From Owenia fusiformis (taxonomy: Eukaryota > Annelida > Polychaeta > Sabellida > Oweniidae), in NCBI GenBank assembly GCA_903813345.2, contig CAIIXF020000005.1, positions 4,247,375 to 4,311,374 on the forward strand: DNA of 64,000 bases, read 5' to 3'. The number at the start of each line of letters is the position of its first letter. Positions within the stretch are counted from its first letter, which is position 1. Shown here piece by piece: positions 9,709-19,644 of this stretch. The position numbers and the translations under genes are program-made. Below the pieces are notes generated by a model. It did no database searches, was not told where the DNA came from, and was given only the letters and a program-made list of their open reading frames with translations.

Positions 9709-10206
9709 CTGTACTCCGGGTATTGTTCGCATGCGATTTAATTTCGCTTTGTTCGCGAATGTAGTAAATTCGCGAACATTTGTCGTCGCGAACATTTGTC
9801 TTTTAAATCCCTGGGGATTTGACTCGGGACCTTTGATATGTTTCATTCGGTGTAAAACGTTTTGTCCAGTGTTCAAAAAGGCCTAAAATGTTTAACATTT
9901 TGAATTGGCTTATTAGGACAACAAAGGCAAGAACTGTTGACGACAATGATATCCTACAAATGAAAGTTGAAAAAGCCATTCAAGAATATTCAAATAAATG
10001 CCCTAGACGTTGGAAATACAAACATTATTCGGATTCTGAACAGGCTAAAATAGCCAGATACGCATTGATTCACGGTAATCGGAAAAAATTCAACTTGTGC
10101 AATCCGCAAAATGTCATCAACTCAAATCCGCGAAATTAAATAACCGCGAAATTGCAATTTTGAAAATTGCGAAATTTTATAGTGTCGAAATATACCCGGA
10201 GTACAG
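9709..10206. mobile_element. TA-flanked element with CTGTACTCCGGGTAT TIRs
   Basis: The left end CTGTACTCCGGGTATTGTTCG and the right end (reverse complement CTGTACTCCGGGTATATTTCG) are inverted repeats of about 20 bp, each flanked by TA (9707-9708, 10207-10208). The subterminal parts are rich in TTCGCGAA-type words. A 221-bp relative lies at 48283-48503. TA duplication and TIR length suggest the Tc1/mariner/pogo superfamily. The right end abuts the LINE at about 10213. Confidence 0.78.
9888..10139 (+). CDS. Small helix-turn-helix-like ORF inside the TA-flanked element
   Basis: This 83-codon ORF starts at ATG 9888 and ends at TAA 10137-10139. The central part reads KHYSDSEQAKIARYALIHGN. That resembles the N-terminal helix-turn-helix of pogo/CENP-B-like or related DDE transposases (pattern YT.EQ.A.IA.YA.ENGN), which bind the element ends. 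That function is an inference from pattern memory. A catalytic domain would need several hundred more residues, and the element ends 67 bp downstream, so this can be at most an isolated DNA-binding stub. The position fully inside the TIRs supports transposon origin. It could also be a chance ORF. Confidence 0.4.
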   Translation: MFNILNWLIRTTKARTVDDNDILQMKVEKAIQEYSNKCPRRWKYKHYSDSEQAKIARYALIHGNRKKFNLCNPQNVINSNPRN

Positions 10207-10223
10207 TATAAGCACTTTTTTGC

Positions 10224-11383
10224 ATGTATTTTTGCATGTATGCAATTAGTAGCAAGCACATAGATAACGCTGACTGTGGTCTAAAGTTTGGTTCAGGTGG
10301 TGTCGCAATGTTTTGGCGTAAAACCTTAGCAAAACAGGTATACCCTCTAAAAGCCTTATCAAATGATAGAATGATTTGTGTTAAATTATGTATGCATGAT
10401 AATTCTCGCCCATTGTATATCTTCTCAGTATATCTCCCACAACAGCAGTGTAAAAAGGACAATTTTGAGGACGTGCTACTTGAGCTCGAAAATAATGTTA
10501 ATCAGGTATCATGTGAAGGGGATGTTGTACTATTGGGGGACGTGAATGCCCATCTGCCGTATAATATCCATAACGGTAGTCGTAGTTGGGGCAGCGGTAC
10601 CCCTAATGGTAGAATTTATTTTACGCAACGGTTTAATTGTAGCAGACCTGCTAGAATTTTGCGACGGCCCTAATTACACGTTTGAATCAGCCTGTGGTCA
10701 CAAATCCTACATAGATCATGTTATTGTATCCAACACACTAGTGGCTCACATTTATAAATGCACTATTCTAAATACTTGTGCAAATTACGGCGCATCTTCA
10801 GATCACCTCCCTGTTATTACCGTCCTCAAAATAGAAAAAAGTACATGTGACACAGAAGTGGAATCTTCAGTAAAATCTTCATGTTTCAAACGTGTAGCGT
10901 GGGATAAAGCCACGTGGGAAATGAAAAATAATTATGCTGATATGTGTTCCTCAATGGTTCAATACGTGCAGAGTGAGTTTAAAAAGAAAGGTGATAAGTT
11001 ATCAAATGCCGAATTAGATCAGTATTTAAATGTAATAATATCAATTCTACATCAAGCAGCCGAAGTAATATTTCCAATTAAACAATTTAAGAAGCATCAA
11101 AAGCCATTCTGGGCCCCACACCTAACAGTTTTGGTAAAAGAGCGTAATAGATTATGGCATCAGTGGCGCAATACGGGTAAACCAAGGTCGGGTGACATTT
11201 TTCAACAATACAAACTCGCTAAAAAGGCGTTCTCAAAAGCATATTACATGGCAGAAATGGAATACGAGCGAGCTGAAATGGCTAAATTATACAAATCAGA
11301 GTGTGTTGACCAACGATTTTTTGGCACCTACTTCGACGTAGTAGAGGGCAACAGTCAAGGCCTAGTTCATCAGTTCGCAATAA
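10224..11383 (+). pseudogene. LINE endonuclease (APE-like) domain, truncated and frameshifted
   Basis: Two reading frames together give an exonuclease-endonuclease-phosphatase fold lacking its first part, so the catalytic Glu motif is missing. The first frame (to 10673) has GGVAMFWRK, YIFSVYLP and LLGDVNAHLP, the last being the conserved D-x-N core. A frameshift near 10610-10625 leads to the frame with NGLIVADLLEFC, SYIDHVIVS and SDHLPV, the terminal SDH catalytic motif at about 10798-10815. The region after it (to about 11370) is the linker toward the RT, with FWAPHLT and a WHQWRNTG segment. A second frameshift near 11370-11385 precedes the RT frame. The domain nicks target DNA for target-primed reverse transcription in the family. 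This copy cannot make an active enzyme. Confidence 0.85.
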
Positions 11384-13574
11384 AGATGGCATCATCGTCA
11401 CTGAAGCACAACAGGTTCGCGAAGTTTGGCGCAATCATTTCAAAACATTGGCTTCTCCCGGGGATGACCCCCTATTTGATGATAAATTTAAGGATCAAGT
11501 TGATAGAGAAGTCAATGACTTACTTCACACTTCTCATCTTAATAATAATGATTTTCTCGAAAATGACATTTCAATGGAGGAGATAAGTTCAGCATTATCA
11601 AAAATGAAGCCTGGAAAAGCCAGTGGGCCGGACGGAATAACGGTCGAGCATATACGTTTTGCCGTGGGTCCAATTCTGGAGATTCTGATATGTCTATTTC
11701 AAAGTGTGATAAATAACGAGTATACACCCTTAACCTTTCGTACCGGAACTCTCATCCCCCTCTTAAAAGGGGGTGTGCGGGACGTACTTGACACTAACCA
11801 TCACAGGGGTATAACACTCATGTCAGTCATACGGAAATTATACGACAAAATCATATTAGGAAGATACAGTTGGCGTTTAAAGTCGATTATACATCCTCTA
11901 CAAGGAGGTTGTCTTGATGGGTGCTCCTCGCTACACTCATCACTACTTCTGCATGAGACAATTGGATTTAATACCCATCATGACAGTACCGTTCACGTGG
12001 TGTTATTAGACATAAAATCTGCCTTTGATACGTGCTGGATAAACGGCCTGTTTTACAAACTGTACCATAAGGCCGGGATTAAAGGGAAACTCTGGCAATT
12101 GTTATATGACTCGTACAAGAACTTTGAATGTAATATCCTGGTAGCAGGGGGAGTATCCGAACCCTTCCCGGTGCTCCAAGGAGTATTTCAAGGAGCCGTC
12201 AGCAGTATGCTGCTCTATCAATTTTACATAAGTGACTTGTTGGACGACCTTGAAAAATTAAATCTTGGAGCAAAAACCATGGGAATCAACACAGGCTCTA
12301 TAGCATACGCAGATGACATTGCTCTCATTGCTATCTTCCCTAATGCAATGAACACTATGCTGCAATTAGCTTATGCACACAGCAAGAAATGGCGATACAC
12401 CTTACACCCTGGGAAATGTGTAGCCCTGACCTATGGCAAAAACACTGAGGTCCCACAGTTCAGGTTAGGCACGTGCGAAATACCAAATGTCAAATCTGCC
12501 AAGCATGTTGGAATTCCACTGTCGACAGATGGAGTATTTAGGGACCATGTTAAAGACGCTATATCAAGCGGAAAGCGAAAACTATATTCACTATTCGGAT
12601 TAGGTCATAGAACTGGTGGCCTTACCCCACTCGTAGCATCAAAACTGTATAATAGCTTTAGCGTGCCAAAAATGCTCTATGGTGACCAGATAATTAATTA
12701 TAAGCCTGAAGATCTTGAAACACTCGAAGTGGCACAGCGCCAAATTGGGAGAAGATTACAAAGTTTTCCTAAATCCGCCAGCAACCCCTCGTCAACCATG
12801 ACACTGGGATGGAACACAATGAAGCGGAGAATTGACTATGATATGCTACTTATGTTATTTGGAATGCTTATTTTACCACTTTCGAATATTTATAAACATT
12901 TATTAATGTTAAGACTCATGACTATAACACTAGGATTGGCATCATGGGATTCCCCAATTTCCAGAATGTGGTCTTGTGTTGTAAAATATGACCTCACAGA
13001 GAGCTTACTAGAAATGATACGTACAGCACAATTTCCTTCTAAACTTCATTGGAAGAGACTGATTAAAAACACAATCGGTAATTACCGGAGAAACGGTTAC
13101 AAGGCAACATGTTCGTTATATAGACGCCATGATATATGTGTTAACATTTCCGATGTAAATATACGTGTCGGATCCCTTGGATCTATGAAACCCTGCGTCT
13201 GGTGGATCTTGGCAAGGAAAAAACCACAATATACCCCGCAGTGTAAAACAATGATGAGACTAGCCACTGATTGTCACGATCTACGCGTAAAAAATTCAGG
13301 TGTAAATAGTGTTTGTATTGTCTGTAACAGGTTCGAAACAGAAACAATTGATCACTTTATCATGAGATGTCCAAAATGCCAAGAACATCGTAACCAAATA
13401 GGTTTAATTACAAGAAAATACAGTGCTTTTAAAGAACTAGATAAGATATTTGCATATCCCGAGTGTGAAATTGATGACGATAATATGATAAGTATTGCAT
13501 GTATAGTGCATAAAATGACTATTGTTAGATCAAACATTCTGAAAGAATACGTTGGACAGTTGATTATTACATAA
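11384..13574 (+). CDS. LINE reverse transcriptase with C-terminal CX2C...HX4C motif
   Basis: A long open frame (first ATG 11448, open upstream to the frameshift, stop 13572-13574) encodes about 708 residues from that ATG. Visible RT landmarks: MKPGKASGPDGI (RT2 region, about 11604-11640), HRGITLMSV and LLDIKSAFDTCW (RT3 with the first catalytic Asp), VFQGAVSSML (RT4), AYADDIAL (catalytic YADD, 12306-12317), HPGKCVALTYG and SAKHVGIPL. Near the C-terminus CIVCNRFETETIDHF...C (about 13312-13380) is a CX2C-HX4C-type knuckle common in APE-type LINEs. RT4 is unusual: most relatives have R-Q-G...S-P, whereas here Phe replaces Arg and Met replaces Pro. This may be decay or a lineage trait. The RT frame itself is uninterrupted, so the copy is fairly young. 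Clade not assigned. Confidence 0.93.
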
Positions 13575-13827
13575 TAAAGACACTCTTGAAAGAACCAATG
13601 TCATATAAAACATAAACAGTATTCATCCATTTAAAATGGAAGCTTTTTATTTAATTGTGTGATGTTACCAAATGTAAATATGTTTGTAAAACAACTCTGT
13701 TTAAATACAGGTAAATAAATAATTAAATTAAACTAGTGCCAAAGGGATAAAAAAGGGTAGGGTGCTTCCTCTGGTGTGTCTGAGCGTTAACATCAGCTGC
13801 CTCTAGTCAGATCGACTAACAAAACAA

Positions 13828-13940
13828 ACTTTTTTGGGGTTGTTGAATTGGCCGAGAGGGCTTGAGAACCTGCACTTTCAGGCTAGGCGATTGGGCGCCA
13901 TAACCACGAGGTTGCGAGTTTGAGAAGCGTGTGCTCCTTG
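13828..13940 (+). repeat. tRNA-like SINE head (Ser/Leu-type A and B boxes)
   Basis: TTGGCCGAGAGGGCTTGAG resembles the A box region of class II tRNAs, and GAGGTTGCGAGTTTGAGAAG about 55 bp later resembles a B box (GGTTCGAATC-type). The acceptor stem does not close, so this is a polymerase III-derived SINE head or a decayed tRNA pseudogene rather than a tRNA gene. Confidence 0.45.
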
Positions 13941-13959
13941 TGTTTATTCATTTATTAGT

Positions 13960-14250
13960 TCAATCTTAAGTCAGATTAGAATGATTTGAATTTCTGAGAA
14001 CTCTGTAGATGATTTGAAAAAAATTGGTCAATTTGAAGCAAGTTGAAAAAGACCTTTTTGACCCTGAGAAGGTCATTGAAATCTCAAATCTCAAGTCAGA
14101 TTTGAACTTCTGAGAATTTGTAGATGATTGGTCAATTTGAAGCAAGTTGAAAAAGGCAAATCTTAAACGTAAAGTCAGATTTGAATTTTTGAAAACTTGT
14201 AGATGATTTGGAAAAAAATTGAAGTCAGTCAAAACTTCCAATAACTGTAC
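13960..14250 (+). repeat. Degenerate tandem array (GTCAGATTTGAA... GAAGCAAGTTGAAAAAG units)
   Basis: About three units of roughly 100 bp share AAGTCAGATTTGAATTT, GTAGATGATTTGAAAA and TTTGAAGCAAGTTGAAAAAG. The same units occur in reverse orientation at 27195-27590. The minus-strand ORF across it is a repeat translation. Confidence 0.7.
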
Positions 14251-15859
14251 TGTAAATACTGTTTAAAGAATTTTTTACAGACATCAACCACCAACCACCG
14301 CCACCATAACAATATGTTACCACTTCTTGGTGGTGGCATAAAAATGATCAAACGATTAAATAATCTCAGGATAGGTTAATTTGTTTGTTTATAGCCTTGT
14401 GTTTATATCGTCAACATTCTTAAGCTATAATTTTGAAAGCACTAAACAAACTATCAATCAAGGATCAGGATAGAATCTTGGTAGCCAATTTTGCAGTGAA
14501 AAGACTAAGCATAGAAAGTCACTGGACACCATGTCCAGTGGTTTTGCAAACTCAGATTGGAACTTGAGAAATGTTGTTCGACCTTCAGCTTATCAATGAA
14601 ATGATTTACCTGATGTATCACCCCATTCCAAAATGATCAGTTCCTATTGAGCTTGACTAATTGAGGACTCTCACATTCATAGTTTGAAATGAGATAGAGA
14701 TTGTCCTCCCCTAATGAATGATAGACTTGATAGTGCTCACCTAATCAGGAAAAGGGTGATTTGAGTGACCCAACTATAAGATTTAGGATGGATACTAAGA
14801 AATAATAAACATGTAAAAATCAGGATAAGAACAAGCCAAATTAACAGTGGAGACGCAAACTCAATTCGCCGTGCAACATGGTGATTGCCATATTGCACAT
14901 CTATTAATGTGAATCACGTCAATGAGCATATTGTCCATTGTAATTTTTAAACACAAGAGTAATAGTACAATAACGTCATTCCGAAGGGCAATATAGTGAA
15001 ATATTGGACCTTGGGCCATGACGTAATTAGTATTATTACCACCTTTAATGACCAGGACTGAAACAGCAAGAAAATCTTACGCACTGAACGATATCTAATT
15101 TCCCGGGGAAATTGCTGGTCATGAATTGCATTCTTGACTGGCAATATTGACCACCACTATGACGTCACATATTGCTCAGGCCGATATAATGAAATGAATG
15201 CCTTCTAAACTAGCACTAAAACCCCTAGAACTAGCCCGGCAAGGTGGTAATAATAAGACCCAATGTTTAACATAGATATGGCCTAAGTAATATTTTTCTG
15301 ATAATACCTATACTTTTGGTGAACATAAATGATATATTAAATCCCAGGGAAGTATTTTATTCAAAAATTCCTGGGGAAATGTATCCAACCAATCAAATCA
15401 CCACCAAACTTGCATTCTTTGAAAGTCTAAATGGATCAATGGAACTCTTTTTATTCTGTTTTTGTCAAGTATTTTCTCTAATCTAGCACTTGTATGACGT
15501 AATTTGTGATCCTATGTGAGCACTTTGTGCTAATCAAACTTCTCAAAGTTACCTCTCATGAATCTTAGAAATATGTCATATTGGAATAACAAGTACTCCT
15601 TCAACTGACTAGATTTCGTCTTTCCGATGGATTTTCCGGCAAAGTTGGGACTGCCCAAATGGTGTTTTAACCTCCTAATACAATGTAAGTCCCAAGTCCA
15701 AGAAAAGACAACTGGAAATCACTAAAATGAGGTCTACTTTCCCTCTTCTTTTTGACTGGAAGTGTTTTCCTGACAGAGGGTGTGTTGCCGATTTTTATTG
15801 TACCTAAAAAGGTATGATATTGTTGTCAGCTTGGCGGGTAGCATCTCACTTTTGTTGTC

Positions 15860-16285
15860 ATCACTATTCCAGGAAAATCAAGGATTTACTTCAGATCTTC
15901 ACACATGTTATATTGTAAGAAGTTCTAGAACTGGCCAACTTGGAAGTTTAGAGATAAATCGTGTCATGCGATTCCAGGAAAACCACTTTACGGATTTGTT
16001 TCAAATTTTTACACTCGTATTTGGTAATAGAAGTTCTAGAGCTGATATAACTTTTTGGCGGCTATCTTGCATTCTGGCCATTTTGGAAGTGTCTAGATAA
16101 ATCTTGTCATAGCAATTCCATGAAAACCACTTAACAGATTTACTTCAAATTTTACACATGTTACATGGTAAGAAGTTGATTAACTTTTCGGTGGCAATCT
16201 TGCTTTCTGGGTCAACAAGCCCACATTGCTATGTCTTTGCTATGTATGTTTTTTTCTGGCTAGGTTTTTAAACCTCCTTTACAAT
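15860..16285 (+). repeat. Three-unit degenerate tandem array
   Basis: Units of about 110-150 bp begin with ATTCCAGGAAAACCACTT and contain TACTTCAAATTTTTACACATG and AGAAGTTCTAGA. The first two unit starts lie near 15868 and 15970, and the third near 16115. Related single units occur at 18990-19010 and 19150-19170. The ORF at 15780-16100 is just a read-through of this repeat. Confidence 0.6.
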
Positions 16286-16397
16286 GATCCAATGATTACC
16301 TCAAATGAATTATAAACAGTTTGAATTGCTATCCTCATTAGATCAGAATTATGAGTTTTATTTCCATCGTTTTTTACTTTTGGTTTGCTGTTGAATT

Positions 16398-16796
16398 CAG
16401 GCCTGTCAACTGTCTCGCAATTTGCTGAAGAATTTGAAGTCACGTCAGTTTTTTTTGCGTGACAGAAAATGTCACGCAAATACGCATTTTACCTGGTAAT
16501 TGTCAAGCAAAAATATTTCTGTAGAAAATTTTTCAAAATATGTTTACGATACGGTAAAAATACGAACGTCGGAAAAAAACCGAACGCAATTTGTTCGGAT
16601 TTGTCATGCGAATTCTGAATATGTCACGCATGTTAAGCGAGCGAGCGCGAAAAATTTGAGGTGATCAAAGATTGGCAAAGGTGCTCAAACTTTGGCCAAA
16701 GGTGTTTAAAAGTTGGCCAAAGGTGTTCAGATTTGGACTTAGGTGTCCAACATTTGTAAATCAATCATATTAGGTGGTCCCAAGTTGACAGCCCTG
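16398..16796. mobile_element. hAT-like non-autonomous element (family CAGGSCTGTCAAC), nested
   Basis: The left end is AGGCCTGTCAACTG and the right end (reverse complement) is CAGGGCTGTCAACTTGGGAC. TGAATTC occurs at both borders (16392-16398, 16797-16803), so a 7- to 8-bp target duplication is likely. The body contains GTCACGCAAATACGCATTTT, shared with 46304-46549. TIR start and duplication length fit hAT, but no transposase is present. Confidence 0.65.
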
Positions 16797-17876
16797 TGAA
16801 TTCACAAGAGTTGTTAGTTCAAAATGCAACCTGGAAAATAGCAAATCTTTATGTTTATAACTATTACAGATGATGCAGATCATGATTTACCCACTAGTTT
16901 CCTGGTTTATGACTGTCCATTGTCCTGCTGATAATATGTGAAACTTTTACAAGATAATAGTTTCCATGTCAATTGTTGTGCAAAATATTGCACGTCAATT
17001 GACGGACATGTCGGCAGCTGTTGTTATAATCGACTTGCACACTTACACTTCTTAATTTCACATCAATTGTTGTGCAACATGGCAATTGCCATACTACACG
17101 TTAAATGGGGTTAGCGTCTCCACTGATTAAGCACCAGTCTCATGGTCCAATAAATCATGAGCTGCTTTTCTTAGAGAAAAATCATTGGAAATGTCCGACA
17201 GTCGGGCAGATTTTTTCTCTGCTCCTTTGACGTGATAAAAGTAAATATAAATTATGTTAGATATACTGCTCAAAATTGAGTTCTTGACAAGTTATGTTAA
17301 TTTCATTACATTACATGCTGAAAGTATCAGCTGGCTTGTAGTAAATATTTTCATTAATCAAATTGGATTAACATATATGACAAAGCCTGACCATGAAGTT
17401 GAATTACAATTGTGAATTACAACAAGCATTTATTTATCAGATTCATTAAATCTTGATTAATATTGCTTCTAAAAGCATTGGGGATTGTATGTGCCATTGA
17501 AGCAAAAACGGGACAACTGTTTTATTATCCTTACCTATAAATCAACTTCAGAATTTCAGAATAAATATATTTTTATGACGATGAATATATGGACGCACAA
17601 GTGGAAAAAGAGCATTGCTTGAAATGAATAGAAACAAGAGGAGCGATCAATAATATGATTTAACATTTTTGTTCAGTACATTATAAGTGTGTGCCACATG
17701 TGTATTTGGCCAATAATACCAAAATATTCAGGTGTATATAGATTGATATTTATGTGTCTATAAATCACCACTGTCAACATTAAAGTCATTTTATTGATTT
17801 GTATAGACACAGCTTGAATATTGAATGATAAATGTATATAAACATATATAGCTAAGCTTAATAATTCATATGGTGT

Positions 17877-17905
17877 TAGCTAGTGTTCCCAAGTTGACAG
17901 GCCTG
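17877..17905 (-). mobile_element. Solo right end of the CAGGSCTGTCAAC family
   Basis: GTGTTCCCAAGTTGACAGGCCTG is the same right terminus as at 46549. No left end lies nearby. Confidence 0.5.
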
Positions 17906-17939
17906 TAATAAGTAATCCTGATGTGTTAAATTATTATCC

Positions 17940-18190
17940 CAATGAAATTCTGGAAGTATATTCACAACATCCATCTATTTCAAATATATCCCATGTTTTT
18001 CACCCTGACCCCCAGATGCCGTGAATGGTATCTCTTAAGAATGATTTATATTATATTCAAATTGAAGGAATTTCACAGAAGTTCAGAATTATGGTATTGT
18101 TTTTCTGATTTGTGCCTCAGAAAATTCAAAATGGCTGCCTCGAGCTGGAATTCATCATTACTTAGCATTATCTTGAAACTAACATGACAC
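17940..18190 (+). repeat. Dispersed repeat shared with 28830-29215
   Basis: TTCACAACATCCATCTATTT, TTTTTCACCMTGACCC and TTTGTGCCTCAGAAAATTC with AAAATGGCTGCCTC recur in the same order at 28845-29190. The 82-codon ORF here is not conserved in the other copy. Confidence 0.6.
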
Positions 18191-18194
18191 TACA

Positions 18195-18960
18195 ATGATC
18201 TCAAATATTTATTGAGGGGAAGAGTAGATGGTAAATATTACATTTCACTGACAGATTCATGATTTATATAATGTTTGTTGGGATTTGCTACTCCGTGGGG
18301 TTGCCGTTTTCTAGTTAAAGTTTATAATTGTTTTAAATCATTAGAAACATTAAAATTATTAAAACAATTCTGTGGCCCCTATGATATAATGAAAATACAT
18401 ACAGCTGTAAAAGGCTAATATCTATTGAAAATAGGATAACATTTCTGTCAATATTCCAGGGATAACATTTTTAATGTATTCATCAAGGCTAACCATCACA
18501 GCTGTTATCTTGTCAGAACAAACACAAATTTCTCCATTGCTTATTCAATCTGCCATTTGCGACGTGTCAATTTTTTTATTTATTCTGCTTCTGATCATTT
18601 TTTTCAATCCAATTGGATTAGCTTTGCTAATAATGCTTTTGATCTAGTCCTAACAGAACTTTTGGTTTACTGTAACAATTAAAGTAAAAGGTGATAAAAA
18701 GTAAACTTTTTTCTTGAACCTATGATTTATTCTACTGATTGGAATAACTTGTCATGGATTTCTTTCTGTTTAATTTGCATGTAATAAGTCAACCCTTGAC
18801 GATTGTGACAATTTTCATTTCTGTGCCTTCAAAAGTTAAGCATAACTCCATCAAAATTTCATTCAGATTGAATATCGATATGAATCTATTTAATTACACT
18901 AATTAATTTTTATTGCACGTTGAGTGCTATATTGCTGTTGTCTTGTTCTGCTGTAGGGTG
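18195..18960. other. AT-rich apparently unique DNA
   Basis: No repeat ends or coding signal are visible. Confidence 0.4.
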
Positions 18961-18984
18961 GGTGAGTGCCATATAAATCAAATG

Positions 18985-19260
18985 TTGTCATCAAATTCCA
19001 GGAAAACAACTCCATGCTCGGTGCGTTTATTCATTTAATAGTTCAACTTGACATTTTTGTAAATGTAAGAGCAAACTGGTGCCAAGATCTGGTTAGGTTT
19101 AGGGCATACTGTGTACATTATTTAGAATTTTTCAATAAATCTTGTCATATAAATTCCAGGAAAACCACTTATCCTTTCAAGTTTTACAGATGCAAGATCA
19201 GATTAGTACCAAGATCTGATTTTGATTAGGCTTTGGGTATACTGGCTAAATTAAATGATG
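18985..19260 (+). repeat. Diverged relative of the 15860-16285 array
   Basis: AATTCCAGGAAAACAACTCC and, about 155 bp later, AATTCCAGGAAAACCACTTA mark two units, each followed by variants of GTGCCAAGATCTGGTT. The ORF here reads through both units. Confidence 0.5.
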
Positions 19261-19499
19261 GCTTCTTTAAATTTTTCAAACTCAGTCACAAACAATTTTA
19301 TCTAAGTTTCTCAGAGTTTGAGACTACAAAACAGTTCTTGTCATCAAGTTCAGGATCTGAATAATCTGATTGTATTCATACTTCTATATTAACAAATTGA
19401 TTTAAAAAATATTTATGTTTATATTCTTTATAATGCATAAACACTAAAGAGGATTAATTCCTGGCTACTTTTGCCTGACAAACAGATGTAGGGTGTTCA

Positions 19500-19640
19500 A
19501 CATCATTTCTTTTCCCATTAGATCATGATTTCTGGATATATTGGGTCTGTTTTCTTTATGACAAGTTTACACTTACATGTTGCTTTTCTTGCAAGGTTTC
19601 ATTATAGTTTTTGGTACCTTCCATTTGAATGAATTCAAAC
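19500..19640 (+). repeat. Family B dispersed repeat, short copy
   Basis: TAGATCATGATTTCTGGATA, TTATGACAAGTTTACACTTA and TTGCTTTTCTTGCAAGGTTT align with the plus-orientation copy at 36410-36500. Confidence 0.5.
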
Positions 19641-19644
19641 AAAA

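Larger units (their letters stand above)
10213..13740 (+). mobile_element. 5'-truncated APE-type LINE
   Basis: This is one continuous non-LTR retrotransposon body: the C-terminal two thirds of an endonuclease, a reverse transcriptase, a C-terminal Cys/His region, then a short 3' UTR (13575 to about 13740) ending in AT-rich TAAATAAATAATT. No ORF1 is present. The 5' truncation point lies just beyond the TA-flanked element that ends at 10206, within endonuclease sequence, which is usual for target-primed reverse transcription products. Confidence 0.88.
14845..17125. mobile_element. 2.28-kb TIR element with ATTAA flanks (nested insertions inside)
   Basis: The left end CAGTGGAGACGCAAAC and the right end (reverse complement CAGTGGAGACGCTAACC) are inverted. 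Further in, both ends share a CATGG-ATTGCCATRTTGCAC block, so the TIR extends imperfectly for about 70 bp. Both ends are flanked by ATTAA (14840-14844, 17126-17130), a likely 5-bp target duplication. The interior contains a tandem array (15860-16285) and a nested hAT-like element (16398-16796). No transposase was recognised. Superfamily undetermined. Confidence 0.68.
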
